Source: Micrococcales bacterium (GTDB lineage: Bacteria > Actinomycetota > Actinomycetes > Actinomycetales > Dermatophilaceae). Taken from it: a stretch of 5,774 nt of DNA. The position numbers and the translations under genes are program-made. The stretch lies in NCBI GenBank assembly GCA_003157445.1, contig PMJN01000295.1:1-5774 (forward strand), written 5' to 3'. Under the pieces are notes generated by a model. The model was not told the origin of the DNA. It saw only the letters and a list, made by a program, of their open reading frames with translations, and ran no database searches. Below, piece after piece: positions 1 to 5,742 of the stretch; position 1 is the first letter of the stretch; each line of letters opens with the position of its first letter.

Positions 1-539
1 TCGGTCACGATGGCCAGCACCAGGTTGCGTTGCAGGCTGGCAGTCTCGGCCGGGGCAAGGTCGTGGGCCACGATCACCGAGGGTGCGGTGAGCTCCGGAA
101 CGCCAGGGTCCTGAAAACCCAGCAGCCTGGCCACGGCTCGGTCCCGTACGTCGCGTAGGTCCGTGACTCGTTCGGCGAGGTAGCCACCAGCCGCGCTGAA
201 GGTGGCGCAGTACTCTTCGGTCGCTGCGTCAACGGCTGTGGCTGGGCCGCTGCCGTTGGCCAGGTGCTTGTCTGCGGCGCTGGCCAGACCAGGATCGCGA
301 GCCATCATCGCTGTGGCGGTCAGGATTTGCTGCGCTGTCGGGTCGGCCCGTCCGGCGAGGTCATCCAGAGTCGTGGCCACCGACTCCAGGGCTCGGCGGA
401 TCAACTGCCCAGCGGCGCCGGGATCTGAAGATGCGGGCTCGTGATCCGGTGGCCGGACCGCTGGACGTACCTGAACCACCGGTCCGACTGCGATGCCGGG
501 GGAGACTCCGATCCCGTGACGGGTGTCGATCGCCGACAT
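1..539 (-). CDS. ptsI: PTS Enzyme I (phosphoenolpyruvate-protein phosphotransferase), N-terminal part, cut by window edge
   Basis: Enzyme I is the cytoplasmic first step of the PTS: it takes phosphate from PEP onto a histidine and passes it to HPr. The 179 visible codons start MSAIDTRHGIGVSPGIAVGP, the usual Enzyme I opening (G-x-x-x-SPGIA-x-G). They continue through a helical HPr-binding region with the typical DLRDVRDR segment (residues 128-134) and reach the HDLAPAETASL segment (159-169), matching the 'DLTPSETAQL' region of E. coli EI. The window ends roughly ten residues before the expected phosphorylated His (GG-x-TSH motif), so the catalytic His and the PEP-binding domain are off-window. 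The ATG at 537-539 follows the HPr stop by 5 bases. Its Shine-Dalgarno AGGAG (548-552) lies inside the last HPr codons, 8 nt from the start, which suggests translational coupling. The reading is clear although the gene is partial. Confidence 0.95.
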   Translation of the reverse strand, partial: MSAIDTRHGIGVSPGIAVGPVVQVRPAVRPPDHEPASSDPGAAGQLIRRALESVATTLDDLAGRADPTAQQILTATAMMARDPGLASAADKHLANGSGPATAVDAATEEYCATFSAAGGYLAERVTDLRDVRDRAVARLLGFQDPGVPELTAPSVIVAHDLAPAETASLQRNLVLAIVT

Positions 540-544
540 CGGGA

Positions 545-817
545 TCACTCCTGCGCGTCGAGGTCGCGCGAGAGCAGCGCGACCAGTTCGTCCAGGGCGG
601 TGTCTGCACCCTCACCGTCGGCGGTCAGCAGAACCTCCTCGCCGCACTTGGCGCCCAGGGCCATCACGCCCAGGATGCTGCGGGCATCAACGGGCTCCTC
701 GCCCGTCTTGCTGATCTGGACGGGAAGTCCCGTCGCGGTCGCCGCCTGGACGAAAAGCGCGGCGGGGCGGGCGTGCAGGCCCACCGATGAGGCGATGGTG
801 ACGGTGCGCTGTGACAT
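545..817 (-). CDS. ptsH: HPr, phosphocarrier protein of the PTS
   Basis: HPr is the small cytoplasmic phosphocarrier between Enzyme I and the sugar-specific IIA. At 90 residues it has the normal family length. The active-site motif GLHARPAA is at residues 13-20, with phosphorylatable His15 and the conserved Arg17. The second conserved segment DARSILGVMALG (44-55) contains Ser47, equivalent to the regulatory Ser46 of Firmicute HPr. No HPr kinase is visible here, so Ser47 may simply be a conserved structural residue. The ATG at 815-817 is preceded by AAGGAG (822-827) only 4 nt away, a rather short spacing. A 90-base gap (818-907) separates it from the IIBC stop; I see no convincing promoter in it, only an ATCG-type repeat close to the RBS. 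HPr is probably cotranscribed with the fructose genes and with ptsI. Confidence 0.96.
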   Translation of the reverse strand: MSQRTVTIASSVGLHARPAALFVQAATATGLPVQISKTGEEPVDARSILGVMALGAKCGEEVLLTADGEGADTALDELVALLSRDLDAQE

Positions 818-907
818 GACTCTCCTTGGTCGATTGTCGATGCGGAACAGGGTGTGACGGTGCTTGCCTTTGGCCCCAGCCTGAGCCTGGTGGTTGCCCG
901 AGCCTAG

Positions 908-2467
908 TCAGACCACGACCTCGGCGAGCCCAGCGGCATCGAGCTCTGTCTTGGCCGGACCAGGCCCAGCGGCTTTCAGCGCGATAACTGCTGCGGCGGT
1001 GATCACGGTGCCGATCGCGATCGCGAGCAGGTACAGCAGGGGGCTGCCGATCAGGGGCGTCACCCAGATGCCACCGTGCGGGGCACGCAGGGTGTTCCCG
1101 AAGAGCATCACCAGACCACCGGTCACCCCCGACCCGAGCATGCAGGAGGGGATTACTCGCAGCGGGTCGGCGGCCGCGAACGGGATGGCACCTTCGGTGA
1201 TGAAGGATGCCCCCAGCAGCCAGGCAGCCTTCCCGTTCTCCCGTTCGGCCTCGCTGAACAGATGGCTCCGGATCGTGGTGGCCAGCGCCAGGCCCAACGG
1301 CGGCGTCATCCCGGCGGCCATGACGGCGGCCATCACCTTGAGGTTGGTGCTCCCGGTCGCGGTAGCCGCGGCTGCCAGGCCGGTCGTGGCGAACGTGTAG
1401 GCAACCTTGTTGACCGGCCCACCCATGTCGAAGGCCATCATCAGGCCGAGGATGACCCCGAGCAGGATGAGGTTCGCACCGGACAGCCCATGGAGCCACG
1501 AGGCCAGACCGTCGGTAAGCGCCTTGAGCGGTCGGCCTAGGACCAGGATGAGTATGGCGCCGGTGATGAGGACCGACAGGAGCGGGATGACGACGACCGG
1601 CATGATGCCGCGGACGCCCTTGGGAACCTTCCAATGGCTGATCCAGAGCGCGACGAAACCACCGATGAACCCGGTGGCGATGCCGCCGAGGAAGCCGGTA
1701 CCGATGGTGAACGCGATGAAACCGCCGACGATGCCCGGGGCCAGACCGGGGCGGTCCGCGATCGCAAACGCGATGAACCCAGACAGGATCGGGACCAGGA
1801 AGCCGAATGAGGCGCCGCCGATCAGGAACAAGAGAGCCGCCCACTGCATCCCGTCCGCAGGGTTGAAGTCAGTGACGATGTTGATGATGTGCGTGGGATT
1901 CGGAACAGGCGGCCCGGTGAGCGAGTACTGCTTGGTCACGACGATCGCGCCGTTCTTGCCCCCGGCGAGCTGAGCCACCATGAAGCCGAGAGCGATGAGG
2001 ATGCCGCCCGCGGCGACGAACGGGATCATGTAGCTCACACCGGTCATCAGCCACTGGCGAATGCGTACTCCGACGGACGCCTGGTTGTCTACCTTCGTAC
2101 TCAGGCCACCGGTCGCTGGTGCGGGCGGGCCGGTCTGTGCCGCAGCGGGATTGGCTGCGGCCTCCTCGACGGCGGCGACGGCCTGCGCGATGAGCCCGGG
2201 ACCGTCGGAGATGGCTTTCTTGACGTCCGCCTCGATGAGCGGCTTTCCGGTGAACCGGGCCCGCTCTCGGACCGGGACGCCCACGGCGAAGATCACCGCG
2301 TCGGCGGCGGCGATGCTCTCGGGGCTCAATGAGTCGAAGCCTGCAGAGCCCTGGGTCTCAACCTCGATCGTGTGGCCGGCCGCCTTGGCGGCCTGTTCGA
2401 GGCCCTCGGCCGCCATATAGGTGTGGGCGATGCCGGTCGGGCAGGAAGTTACGCCGACGAATTTCAT
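908..2467 (-). CDS. fruA: PTS fructose-specific EIIBC permease
   Basis: This 519-residue protein imports fructose across the cytoplasmic membrane and phosphorylates it to fructose-1-phosphate. The IIB domain occupies about residues 1-102. Its N-terminal motif VGVTSCPTGIAHTYMAA places the phosphorylated cysteine at Cys9. An Ala/Pro-rich linker (about 103-130) joins it to a IIC domain (about 131-503) with many hydrophobic segments, for example near 143-165, 211-237, 244-275, 288-311, 332-345 and 473-498. Family landmarks in IIC are FDMGGPVNKVAY (346-357), TEGAIPFAAADP (424-435) and RAPHGG (461-466). The ATG (2465-2467) overlaps the IIA stop as ATGA, with GAGGT at 2477-2481 as the likely Shine-Dalgarno. 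There is no IIA domain in the polypeptide; IIA is the separate gene just upstream. Fructose specificity is inferred from the family and from the adjacent fruK; a related ketose is possible. Confidence 0.95.
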   Translation of the reverse strand: MKFVGVTSCPTGIAHTYMAAEGLEQAAKAAGHTIEVETQGSAGFDSLSPESIAAADAVIFAVGVPVRERARFTGKPLIEADVKKAISDGPGLIAQAVAAVEEAAANPAAAQTGPPAPATGGLSTKVDNQASVGVRIRQWLMTGVSYMIPFVAAGGILIALGFMVAQLAGGKNGAIVVTKQYSLTGPPVPNPTHIINIVTDFNPADGMQWAALLFLIGGASFGFLVPILSGFIAFAIADRPGLAPGIVGGFIAFTIGTGFLGGIATGFIGGFVALWISHWKVPKGVRGIMPVVVIPLLSVLITGAILILVLGRPLKALTDGLASWLHGLSGANLILLGVILGLMMAFDMGGPVNKVAYTFATTGLAAAATATGSTNLKVMAAVMAAGMTPPLGLALATTIRSHLFSEAERENGKAAWLLGASFITEGAIPFAAADPLRVIPSCMLGSGVTGGLVMLFGNTLRAPHGGIWVTPLIGSPLLYLLAIAIGTVITAAAVIALKAAGPGPAKTELDAAGLAEVVV

Positions 2468-2913
2468 GGGTTCACGACCTCGCGGGTTACGACGTCAACC
2501 ACGGTGGTCGCGTCGGGGGCGTTCAACAGGGCCTCACGGAACTCGGTCCGCATCAGCCGCCTGGCCAGGGCGGCCAAGATCTTGAGGTGGTCGTCGCCGC
2601 CGCCCTCGGGCGCCGCGATGAGGAAGATGAGCGTCGCGGGGCCGTCCTCGGCTCCCCAGTCGATTCCCGCCGGCGCGCGGCCGAAGGCCAGCGACGGCTC
2701 GGTGACGTAGGCGCTGCGTGCGTGGGGGATCCCGATGCCGCCTGGGAGTCCGGTGGGCATCTGTTCCTCGCGCTTGCGGACGTCCGCAAGGAAGCCGTCC
2801 AGGTCGGTGACCCGTCCCTCGCCGGCCAGGGCTTGGGCAAGGACGCGGGTCGCGGCGTGACGGTCAGCGGAGTCCAGGTTTAGGACTACGAGGTTTTCGG
2901 TGATCAGTGACAT
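2464..2913 (-). CDS. PTS fructose-type EIIA protein
   Basis: This is a soluble 149-residue IIA of the fructose/mannitol type, which receives phosphate from HPr and hands it to Cys9 of the IIB domain. The motif GGIGIPHARSAYV (58-70) carries the phosphorylated His64. An earlier LADVRKREEQMPTGL stretch and a late FLIAAPEG-type strand also fit the fold, and the length equals a single IIA domain. It starts at ATG 2911-2913 with AAGGAA (2921-2926) as Shine-Dalgarno, 7 nt away, and sits 28 bases after the fruK stop. Its stop overlaps the IIBC start by 4 bases, so IIA and IIBC are probably made in balance. In enteric bacteria the fructose IIA is fused to an HPr-like domain; here IIA, IIBC and HPr are three separate genes. 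I leave the symbol blank because naming varies (fruB or fruA). Confidence 0.93.
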   Translation of the reverse strand: MSLITENLVVLNLDSADRHAATRVLAQALAGEGRVTDLDGFLADVRKREEQMPTGLPGGIGIPHARSAYVTEPSLAFGRAPAGIDWGAEDGPATLIFLIAAPEGGGDDHLKILAALARRLMRTEFREALLNAPDATTVVDVVTREVVNP

Positions 2914-2941
2914 GGTGCGATTCCTTATGGGAGAGGGGACT

Positions 2942-3892
2942 TCAGTGCTTCAAGTTCAAGCTCAGATCGGGTTCGACGGTCAGCGACACTCGTATGCCGG
3001 CCACGTCGGCGGGCGTGGGCATCCGGCTGCCGGGGAGGCTGACCGCAGCTGCACCCCAGGCAACACCGGCGCGGAGCCCTTCAACATCGGTGGAGCCGTT
3101 ACCCGTGGCGTAGAGGTATCCGGCCAGCAGCGCGTCGCCGGCACCCACGGTTGACAGTGGCGCGGCAACCGGCGCCACGGCGTGGGCGACCATCGAAGCC
3201 GACACCAGAAGCGCCCCCTGCCCACCCAGGCTGACCACCACGGTGGCGACGCCGTGCTCGACCAGGTCAGTGGCTGCCACGAGCACCTCGCGCAGGGAGT
3301 TCAGGGGCCGGTCAACGAGCTCTTCGAGCTCCTCGAGGTTGGGTTTGATCAGGTCGGGTCCAGCGGCCACTGCCAGTCGTAGCGGGGGGCCGGACGCATC
3401 GATGGCCACCCTGACCCCAGCGTCGCGGCATCGACGCACTAGTCCTGCATACAGGTCATCGTCGACTCCTGGTGGAAGGCTGCCCGAACCCACCAGCCAG
3501 CTGGGCTGCTCCGCCAGCGTGTCCACCGCGCCGGCAAGGAGCGCCTCGAACTCGGCCCTGGACAGCAGCGGGCCAGACTCGTTGATCTTGGTGGTGGTGC
3601 CGTCGGGCTCCACCAGGGCAAGGTTGGTGCGGATCGAGCCACCGATCGGCACGATCGCGACCGCGATGCCTGCCTCCCGCAGGAGCTCGGCCAGCAGATG
3701 CCCCTGTGGGCCGCCTGCGGGAAGAACCGCCAGCGTGCGGGCCTTGTGCGCGGTCAGGGCCCGGGAGATGTTTACTCCTTTGCCACCCGGGTCGAGCCGG
3801 CTGCCGGTCGCTCGTTGCACTTCGCCGCGCTGCAGGTCGGTGATGGACACCGTACGGTCAAGGCTCGGGTTCGGGGTCAGAGTAACGATCAT
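2942..3892 (-). CDS. fruK: 1-phosphofructokinase (PfkB family)
   Basis: FruK uses ATP to convert fructose-1-phosphate, the product of the permease, into fructose-1,6-bisphosphate, feeding glycolysis. The 316 residues match the usual FruK length. The N-terminus MIVTLTPNPSLDRTV is typical of the FruK/LacC/PfkB subgroup. The substrate-side glycine motif GGKGVN is at 36-41, INESGP at 103-108, GSLPPG at 137-142 and KPN at 183-185. The PfkB C-terminal signature with the anion-hole and catalytic base is GAGD at 250-253, Asp253 being the expected base. The ATG (3890-3892) overlaps the regulator stop as ATGA, with GAGGTG (3901-3906) 8 nt upstream. Tagatose-6-phosphate kinase (LacC) is the main alternative within the subgroup. 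The neighbouring fructose-type IIBC makes 1-phosphofructokinase much more likely. Confidence 0.95.
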   Translation of the reverse strand: MIVTLTPNPSLDRTVSITDLQRGEVQRATGSRLDPGGKGVNISRALTAHKARTLAVLPAGGPQGHLLAELLREAGIAVAIVPIGGSIRTNLALVEPDGTTTKINESGPLLSRAEFEALLAGAVDTLAEQPSWLVGSGSLPPGVDDDLYAGLVRRCRDAGVRVAIDASGPPLRLAVAAGPDLIKPNLEELEELVDRPLNSLREVLVAATDLVEHGVATVVVSLGGQGALLVSASMVAHAVAPVAAPLSTVGAGDALLAGYLYATGNGSTDVEGLRAGVAWGAAAVSLPGSRMPTPADVAGIRVSLTVEPDLSLNLKH

Positions 3893-4650
3893 GCGAGCAC
3901 CACCTCAGGCCCAAGAGCCTCAATCTCGGCAGCGGTCTCAGGGTCGAGCCCGTCGTCAGTAATGATAGCTGCGATGTCTTCCAAATCGGCGAAGCGCGCG
4001 AAGTGGTCGACGCCTATTTTTGTGTGGTCGGTCAGCACCACGGCGCGCCGGGCTGCTTTGATCATGGCGCGCTTGGCCGCGGCTTCGGACTGGTCCGGGG
4101 TGGTCAGGCCACGCTCTGTGGACAGACCGTTGGTGCCGATGAAGGCGACGTCGACGAACACGTCTTGCAGGGCGTTGGTGACCCACAAGCCCACTGCGGC
4201 GAGGGTTCGGCCGCGCACCCGACCACCGAGCAGATAGAGGTTGAGGTTCTGGTGCTGTGCCACGATGGTGGCGATCGTCAAAGAGTTGGTGACGATGGTG
4301 AGCTCGTGATCGTGGGGGAGCCGCTCAGCCAGCCGCATGGTGGTGGTGCCAGCATCGAGCAGCACTGTTCCCTCGTCAGGCAGGTGGGGCAGTGCCGCCT
4401 TTGCGATGCGCTCCTTCTCTGCGACGAAGCGCTCCGAACGCGCCTCGACGCCGGGCTCGAACCCGAGCCGCTCGACGGGAATGGCGCCGCCGTGGACTCG
4501 GCGCAGCACGCCATGTCGTTCAAGAATAGTCAGATCCCGGCGCACCGTCTCAGGCGTGACATCGAGCGCCTCGGCCAGGGTGTTGACCTCGACCCGTCCC
4601 TCGGCGCGGGCACGATCCAGGATGTGCTGCTGGCGTTCCTCTGCGTACAT
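3889..4650 (-). CDS. fruR: DeoR-family transcriptional repressor of the fructose PTS operon
   Basis: This 253-residue protein is a DeoR/GlpR-type regulator and probably controls its own operon. The N-terminal winged helix-turn-helix spans about 6-56, with recognition helix VTPETVRRDL (31-40) and the wing ending VHGG (52-55). The C-terminal sugar-phosphate sensor domain shows DAGTTT (99-104), TNS (121-123), LGG (141-143), IGTNGL (171-176), TPDQSEAAAKR (184-194) and DHTKIG (208-213). The start at ATG 4648-4650 was chosen because family members begin MYAEERQQ, because GGGAG (4656-4660) lies 5 nt upstream, and because the promoter at 4684-4712 would fall inside the longer in-frame version starting at 4725. 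It is the first operon gene and overlaps fruK by 4 bases. The effector is likely fructose-1-phosphate or fructose-1,6-bisphosphate; that is inference from the context. Confidence 0.93.
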   Translation of the reverse strand: MYAEERQQHILDRARAEGRVEVNTLAEALDVTPETVRRDLTILERHGVLRRVHGGAIPVERLGFEPGVEARSERFVAEKERIAKAALPHLPDEGTVLLDAGTTTMRLAERLPHDHELTIVTNSLTIATIVAQHQNLNLYLLGGRVRGRTLAAVGLWVTNALQDVFVDVAFIGTNGLSTERGLTTPDQSEAAAKRAMIKAARRAVVLTDHTKIGVDHFARFADLEDIAAIITDDGLDPETAAEIEALGPEVVLA

Positions 4651-4658
4651 GCGGTCTC

Positions 4659-4672
4659 CCGATTGCGATCGG
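4659..4672 (-). promoter_or_regulatory. Inverted repeat in the operon leader, candidate operator or RBS-masking hairpin
   Basis: CCGAT and ATCGG form perfect 5-bp arms around a 4-base centre, between the predicted transcription start (about 4677) and the repressor start codon. The arm nearest the gene shares two bases with the Shine-Dalgarno GGGAG (4656-4660). Repressor binding here would block early transcription; alternatively a small hairpin could limit ribosome access. The arms are short, so the role is inferred. Confidence 0.35.
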
Positions 4673-4683
4673 TTATTGAGACA

Positions 4684-4712
4684 TGTATAGCCCCCGCCAG
4701 GAGCGATGTAAA
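4684..4712 (-). promoter_or_regulatory. Sigma70-like promoter of the fruR-fruK-PTS operon
   Basis: On the minus strand TTTACA (4707-4712, 5 of 6 to TTGACA) is followed after exactly 17 bases by TATACA (4684-4689, 4 of 6 to TATAAT). Transcription would start near 4677, giving a leader of about 27 nt before the repressor ATG. It is the best promoter match I found upstream of the operon and lies in the expected gap between two genes. Confidence 0.65.
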
Positions 4713-4720
4713 GAGAGTCG

Positions 4721-4746
4721 GACAAAAAACAACTAAAACAAATGTC
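4721..4746 (-). promoter_or_regulatory. AT-rich TTGTTTT direct repeat upstream of the -35, candidate regulator site or UP element
   Basis: On the minus strand TTGTTTT occurs twice (4735-4741 and 4726-4732), 9 bases apart start to start, flanked by GACA/TGTC inverted tetramers (4721-4724 and 4743-4746). This tract is far more AT-rich than the rest of the window and lies about 9 to 34 bases upstream of the -35 hexamer. DeoR-family regulators often bind short repeated elements near their own promoters, so it is a candidate operator; an AT-rich promoter-strengthening element is the alternative. Confidence 0.4.
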
Positions 4747-4748
4747 TG

Positions 4749-4770
4749 GATCGACCCGTTGGTCGGAATC
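4749..4770 (-). terminator. Possible terminator of the nitroreductase gene
   Basis: Nine bases past the nitroreductase TAG, the minus-strand transcript can form a hairpin: GAU, a 2-nt bulge, CGACC, an AACG loop, GGUCG, AUC. The strand then turns T-rich (ATTTGTTTT and onward), although the Ts begin several bases after the stem. It could be a weak intrinsic terminator insulating the operon promoter. The stem is short and bulged, hence the low confidence. Confidence 0.4.
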
Positions 4771-4778
4771 AACTCAGC

Positions 4779-5396
4779 CTAATCCTGGCTGTGATGTCCG
4801 AATCGTCCGTAATGTGCCACCTGGTCCAGGCCGCGGCGACCCCGCTTGAGGCTTTCGCTCTTGGCATGGGTCATTGGATAACCCAGTGACACCACGCCAA
4901 TCAGATGGCGTTCACGAGGAATGTCGAACGCCTCAAAGACGTCCTCGTGCGCCTCGGGAGGCGTTCCGAAGAAGCAGCTGCCAAGGCCCTCATCGACCGC
5001 GGTCAATAGGATCAGTAGGGCTGCCATCCCTGTGTCGACGTCCCAGTAGGGAACCGGCCAGCGCGCCTCGTCCATGTCGGACCAGCCTTTGTCCGGCTCG
5101 GCGTAGCGGCGCAGGTACGCGCCCTCATCAGATAGGCACAGGATCAGTGCGGGGGCACTCTTGATCCCGACCAGCCACGCGTCCGGCTCGTCGTCGGGGT
5201 CGGTGGTGGCCGCCCAGTAGGCCTGTCGTTCCTCCTGTTTGGTGAGCACGACAAAGTCCCAGCCCTGGCTGAAACCTGCGCTCGGGGCCCGGATCGCGTT
5301 GCCCAGAGCGGTGTTGATGACCTCGGCGGGTACCGGTCGGTCGGAGTCGTAGCCTCGGACCATGGTGCGCTTGCGAATGACGTCAGAGAATTCCAC
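4779..5396 (-). CDS. Nitroreductase-family flavoprotein
   Basis: This 205-residue cytoplasmic protein belongs to the FMN-dependent nitroreductase family, whose members reduce nitro compounds, quinones or other acceptors with NAD(P)H; the true substrate cannot be read from the sequence. The N-terminal IRKRTMVRGYD (7-17) gives the arginines expected at the FMN phosphate. RAPSAGFSQGWDFVVL (36-51) and GLGSCFFG (137-144) are the other flavin-site segments, followed by IGVVSLGYP (166-174) and a basic tail KRGRRGLDQVAHYGRF (184-199) often seen in actinobacterial members. The start is GTG (5394-5396): an in-frame stop lies only 12 bases further upstream, and using the later Met12 would remove conserved FMN residues. 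I see no clear Shine-Dalgarno, so translation may be leaderless or weak. It lies in the same direction as the PTS operon but is probably a separate unit. Confidence 0.9.
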   Translation of the reverse strand: MEFSDVIRKRTMVRGYDSDRPVPAEVINTALGNAIRAPSAGFSQGWDFVVLTKQEERQAYWAATTDPDDEPDAWLVGIKSAPALILCLSDEGAYLRRYAEPDKGWSDMDEARWPVPYWDVDTGMAALLILLTAVDEGLGSCFFGTPPEAHEDVFEAFDIPRERHLIGVVSLGYPMTHAKSESLKRGRRGLDQVAHYGRFGHHSQD

Positions 5397-5398
5397 GC

Positions 5399-5426
5399 GA
5401 TCACTGTGTCACGATCACGGGATCAC
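5399..5426. repeat. Three GATCAC direct repeats just upstream of the nitroreductase start
   Basis: GATCAC occurs at 5399-5404, 5413-5418 and 5421-5426 (GTGATC on the coding strand), all within 30 bases of the GTG start codon. The spacings are 14 and 8 bases. The position suits an operator for an unknown regulator, but no regulator gene is visible and the repeats are short. Confidence 0.4.
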
Positions 5427-5445
5427 GTTTGGTGGAGCTGCTGGC

Positions 5446-5475
5446 CCTTGGGTCTCAGCTACCTGAGACCCAAGG
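5446..5475. terminator. Perfect 13-bp hairpin, likely terminator-type stem-loop
   Basis: CCTTGGGTCTCAG (5446-5458) and its exact reverse complement (5463-5475) enclose a CTAC loop; one further G-C pair (5444/5477) is possible beyond a mismatch. A perfect 13-bp stem is far beyond chance in a region this size. Neither side carries a T-run, which is common for actinobacterial terminators. If it is a terminator it would stop minus-strand transcription arriving from the right, before the nitroreductase promoter. A structured RNA element or a mobile-element end are alternatives. Confidence 0.6.
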
Positions 5476-5742
5476 CCTTGACCGCAGTCATCATCGGCCG
5501 CCCTTGTCTGTACCCGTCCTGTCATCTGGCTCGCGGCTGTCTACTTGTTGGTGTGACCCGTCTGGCAGGTGCTTTAGCGGGCTCGACCCGGACAAGGAAT
5601 ACGCCCTCGTGGTTTAGCGATCTGACTGCCGCAAGGCCGTACCTGCCGAGCACAGGCTTGTTGGGTCCGGGTTCGCCCGCCGAGATGAACGCTGATCGTT
5701 GGCCATGCTTGGCTCTGACCAAACCCCTCACTGACCTTGGGC

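Noticed and set aside
818..907. Separate promoter for ptsH-ptsI in the gap after IIBC
   Set aside because: The best -10-like hexamer (GACAAT on the minus strand) has no acceptable -35 at 16-18 bases, so an internal promoter is not supported by sequence alone.
687..1844. Long minus-strand open frame of 385 codons overlapping the IIBC gene
   Set aside because: It lies in another frame of the clearly recognised permease and HPr genes, is full of Arg, His and Pro, and has no motif. It is a GC-rich shadow.
3889..4725. Longer version of the repressor starting at 4725 (25 extra residues)
   Set aside because: The extra residues do not resemble the family, the operon promoter would lie inside them, and the ATG at 4648-4650 has a good Shine-Dalgarno and the family's usual MYAEERQQ start.
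5405..5419. CRP/GlxR-like site (TGTG followed by TCAC) upstream of the nitroreductase
   Set aside because: The half-sites have the wrong spacing for the usual TGTGA-N6-TCACA pattern; the GATCAC repeat explains the resemblance better.
5429..5617. Plus-strand 62-codon frame as a small gene
   Set aside because: It reads straight through the perfect hairpin at 5446-5475, has no motif, and its composition does not look coding.
5661..5684. GGGTTCGCCC resembling a tRNA T-arm
   Set aside because: No matching acceptor, D or anticodon arms are found around it; it is a simple UUCG-loop hairpin.
5522..5731. Minus-strand 69-codon frame with GTG start as a small gene
   Set aside because: No clear Shine-Dalgarno, frequent AGA/AGG codons unlike the neighbours, and no recognised domain. 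Kept only as a comment on the unassigned region.
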